Assembly: GCA_963971285.1 (NCBI GenBank)
Contig: OZ020251.1
Coordinates: 4,712,001-4,776,000, forward strand
Reading direction: 5' to 3'
Length of the DNA: 64,000 bases
DNA from: Astropecten irregularis
Taxonomy: Eukaryota > Echinodermata > Asteroidea > Paxillosida > Astropectinidae
The notes beneath the pieces are model-generated. The model was not told the origin of the DNA, searched no databases, and worked only from the letters and a program-made list of their open reading frames with translations. The position numbers and the translations under genes are program-made. This document shows, piece after piece, positions 63,528-64,000 of the stretch. Each line of letters opens with the position of its first letter. The stretch's first letter is position 1.

Positions 63528-64000
63528 AACTTATGCACGAAGGTGGAATCTAGACCGCATCTTACTGACTATGACAAACATAATCCAGGACAATTTCATG
63601 TCACAACTCATTTTTTTCCACGCAGGCTCTATGGGCTTGCCTATAAGCGTGGCATGAGCCAGTCGTCTGGCATAGTCAGTGAATTATGGTCAAGATCCCA
63701 GCCTTCGTAATATGGTTTGTACACGGGCTCATTGCTAAAGCGCGTTAGGATTTTTTAGGGGGGAGGTGGAATGTTTTAACTTGATTTCAGACATTTTTTA
63801 GGTGATCGGTTTATGATTTTATGTTTTACTGCATTGCTTAGCGTGGGACGTTAGTGCGAAGGACGAAATAAAACATCGTGAAAAAAATAATTCTAACGGC
63901 CCAATAAGTGGGACTGCAGTAACCTCAAAATATTAGTCGTATGACCTATGAATGATGCCTTGCAGCCCAACGTAGGATACGATGGGGGTACGATCGATCC
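63528..64000 (+). repeat. Higher-order unit 37 (partial, first 473 bp)
   Basis: Block B cut by the window end. Shares gttttaacttg, aaaacatcgtg and ctcaaaatatt with unit 36, so the two are recent duplicates. Confidence 0.92.

Larger units (their letters stand above)
34647..64000 (+). repeat. Satellite array, right part (unit 17 right end to 37)
   Basis: The same array resumes in the same orientation and phase directly after the transposon, beginning with the second copy of the 9-bp target duplication. It runs to the window edge, so the array is longer than the window. Copies here are more homogeneous than on the left. Nearly all carry the zone III B-block variants (cctctggcttcg, ttgaggttag, ctaaatataac). 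Confidence 0.97.

Noticed and set aside
1..64000. About 120 short minus-strand open frames starting MKSGCSFLG in the satellite
   Set aside because: They repeat once per monomer, overlap each other at 220-bp steps, end wherever the next length change falls, and have no domain, signal or splice context. They follow from tandem repetition.
1..64000. CENP-B box in monomer or block B
   Set aside because: Best strings (cttcgtaaaatcgacc, cttcgtaatatgg) keep TTCG but lack the CGGG half of the motif.

Overview
This window is eukaryotic repeat DNA and holds no intact gene I can support. About 57 kb is one satellite array of direct (head-to-tail) repeats. A single 7,095-bp transposon (27552-34646) is inserted in it. 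The spliced transposase remnant, hammerhead-like Penelope-type motifs, a non-LTR reverse transcriptase fragment and recurrent 'taggcct' words fit a marine invertebrate genome. A deuterostome is a guess; the sequence does not fix the species.

Satellite: the base monomer (A) is about 219-220 bp. Once per higher-order unit a monomer is interrupted by an unrelated block of about 546 bp (B; 371-916 in the first unit). I find 37 B blocks. Distances between successive B starts fall on a ladder: 993, about 1,207-1,216, about 1,430, about 1,647, about 1,866, 2,088, about 2,308 and 2,537 bp. This is B plus 2, 3, 4, 5, 6, 7, 8 or 9 monomers. Most units begin with two divergent monomers after B: D1 (carries gacaagtgcaattgg) and D2 (213 bp, lacks the CAGCGCGCTG palindrome), then ordinary A monomers.

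Layout: units 1-10 (zone I), 11-15 (zone II) and 16-37 (zone III) differ by fixed B-block substitutions. Larger tiers are visible: a roughly 3-kb segment repeated at an offset of 11,541 bp in zone I, four successive 1,646-bp units at 4227-10810, a super-period of about 4.5 kb at 35.7-48.6 kb, three 1,216-bp chimeric units at 50211-53858, and another 4,507-bp period at 57-63 kb.

Insertion: 27552-34646 has 84-bp terminal inverted repeats (one mismatch) and a perfect 9-bp target duplication (AGCCAGTCG), as expected of a Mutator-like element (MULE). Inside its left half, on the plus strand, are exons resembling the N-terminal zinc-binding region and the C-terminal tail of animal MULE transposases. 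The reading frame carries a stop, and the DDE/SWIM core is absent. The right half holds nested debris: a MITE-like element, a 41-bp-arm hairpin, two inverted pairs with hammerhead-like motifs of Penelope type, a minus-strand CR1-like reverse transcriptase fragment and a strong G-quadruplex tract.

The many short minus-strand reading frames in the satellite are by-products of a monomer length near 3 x 73 and are not annotated as genes.
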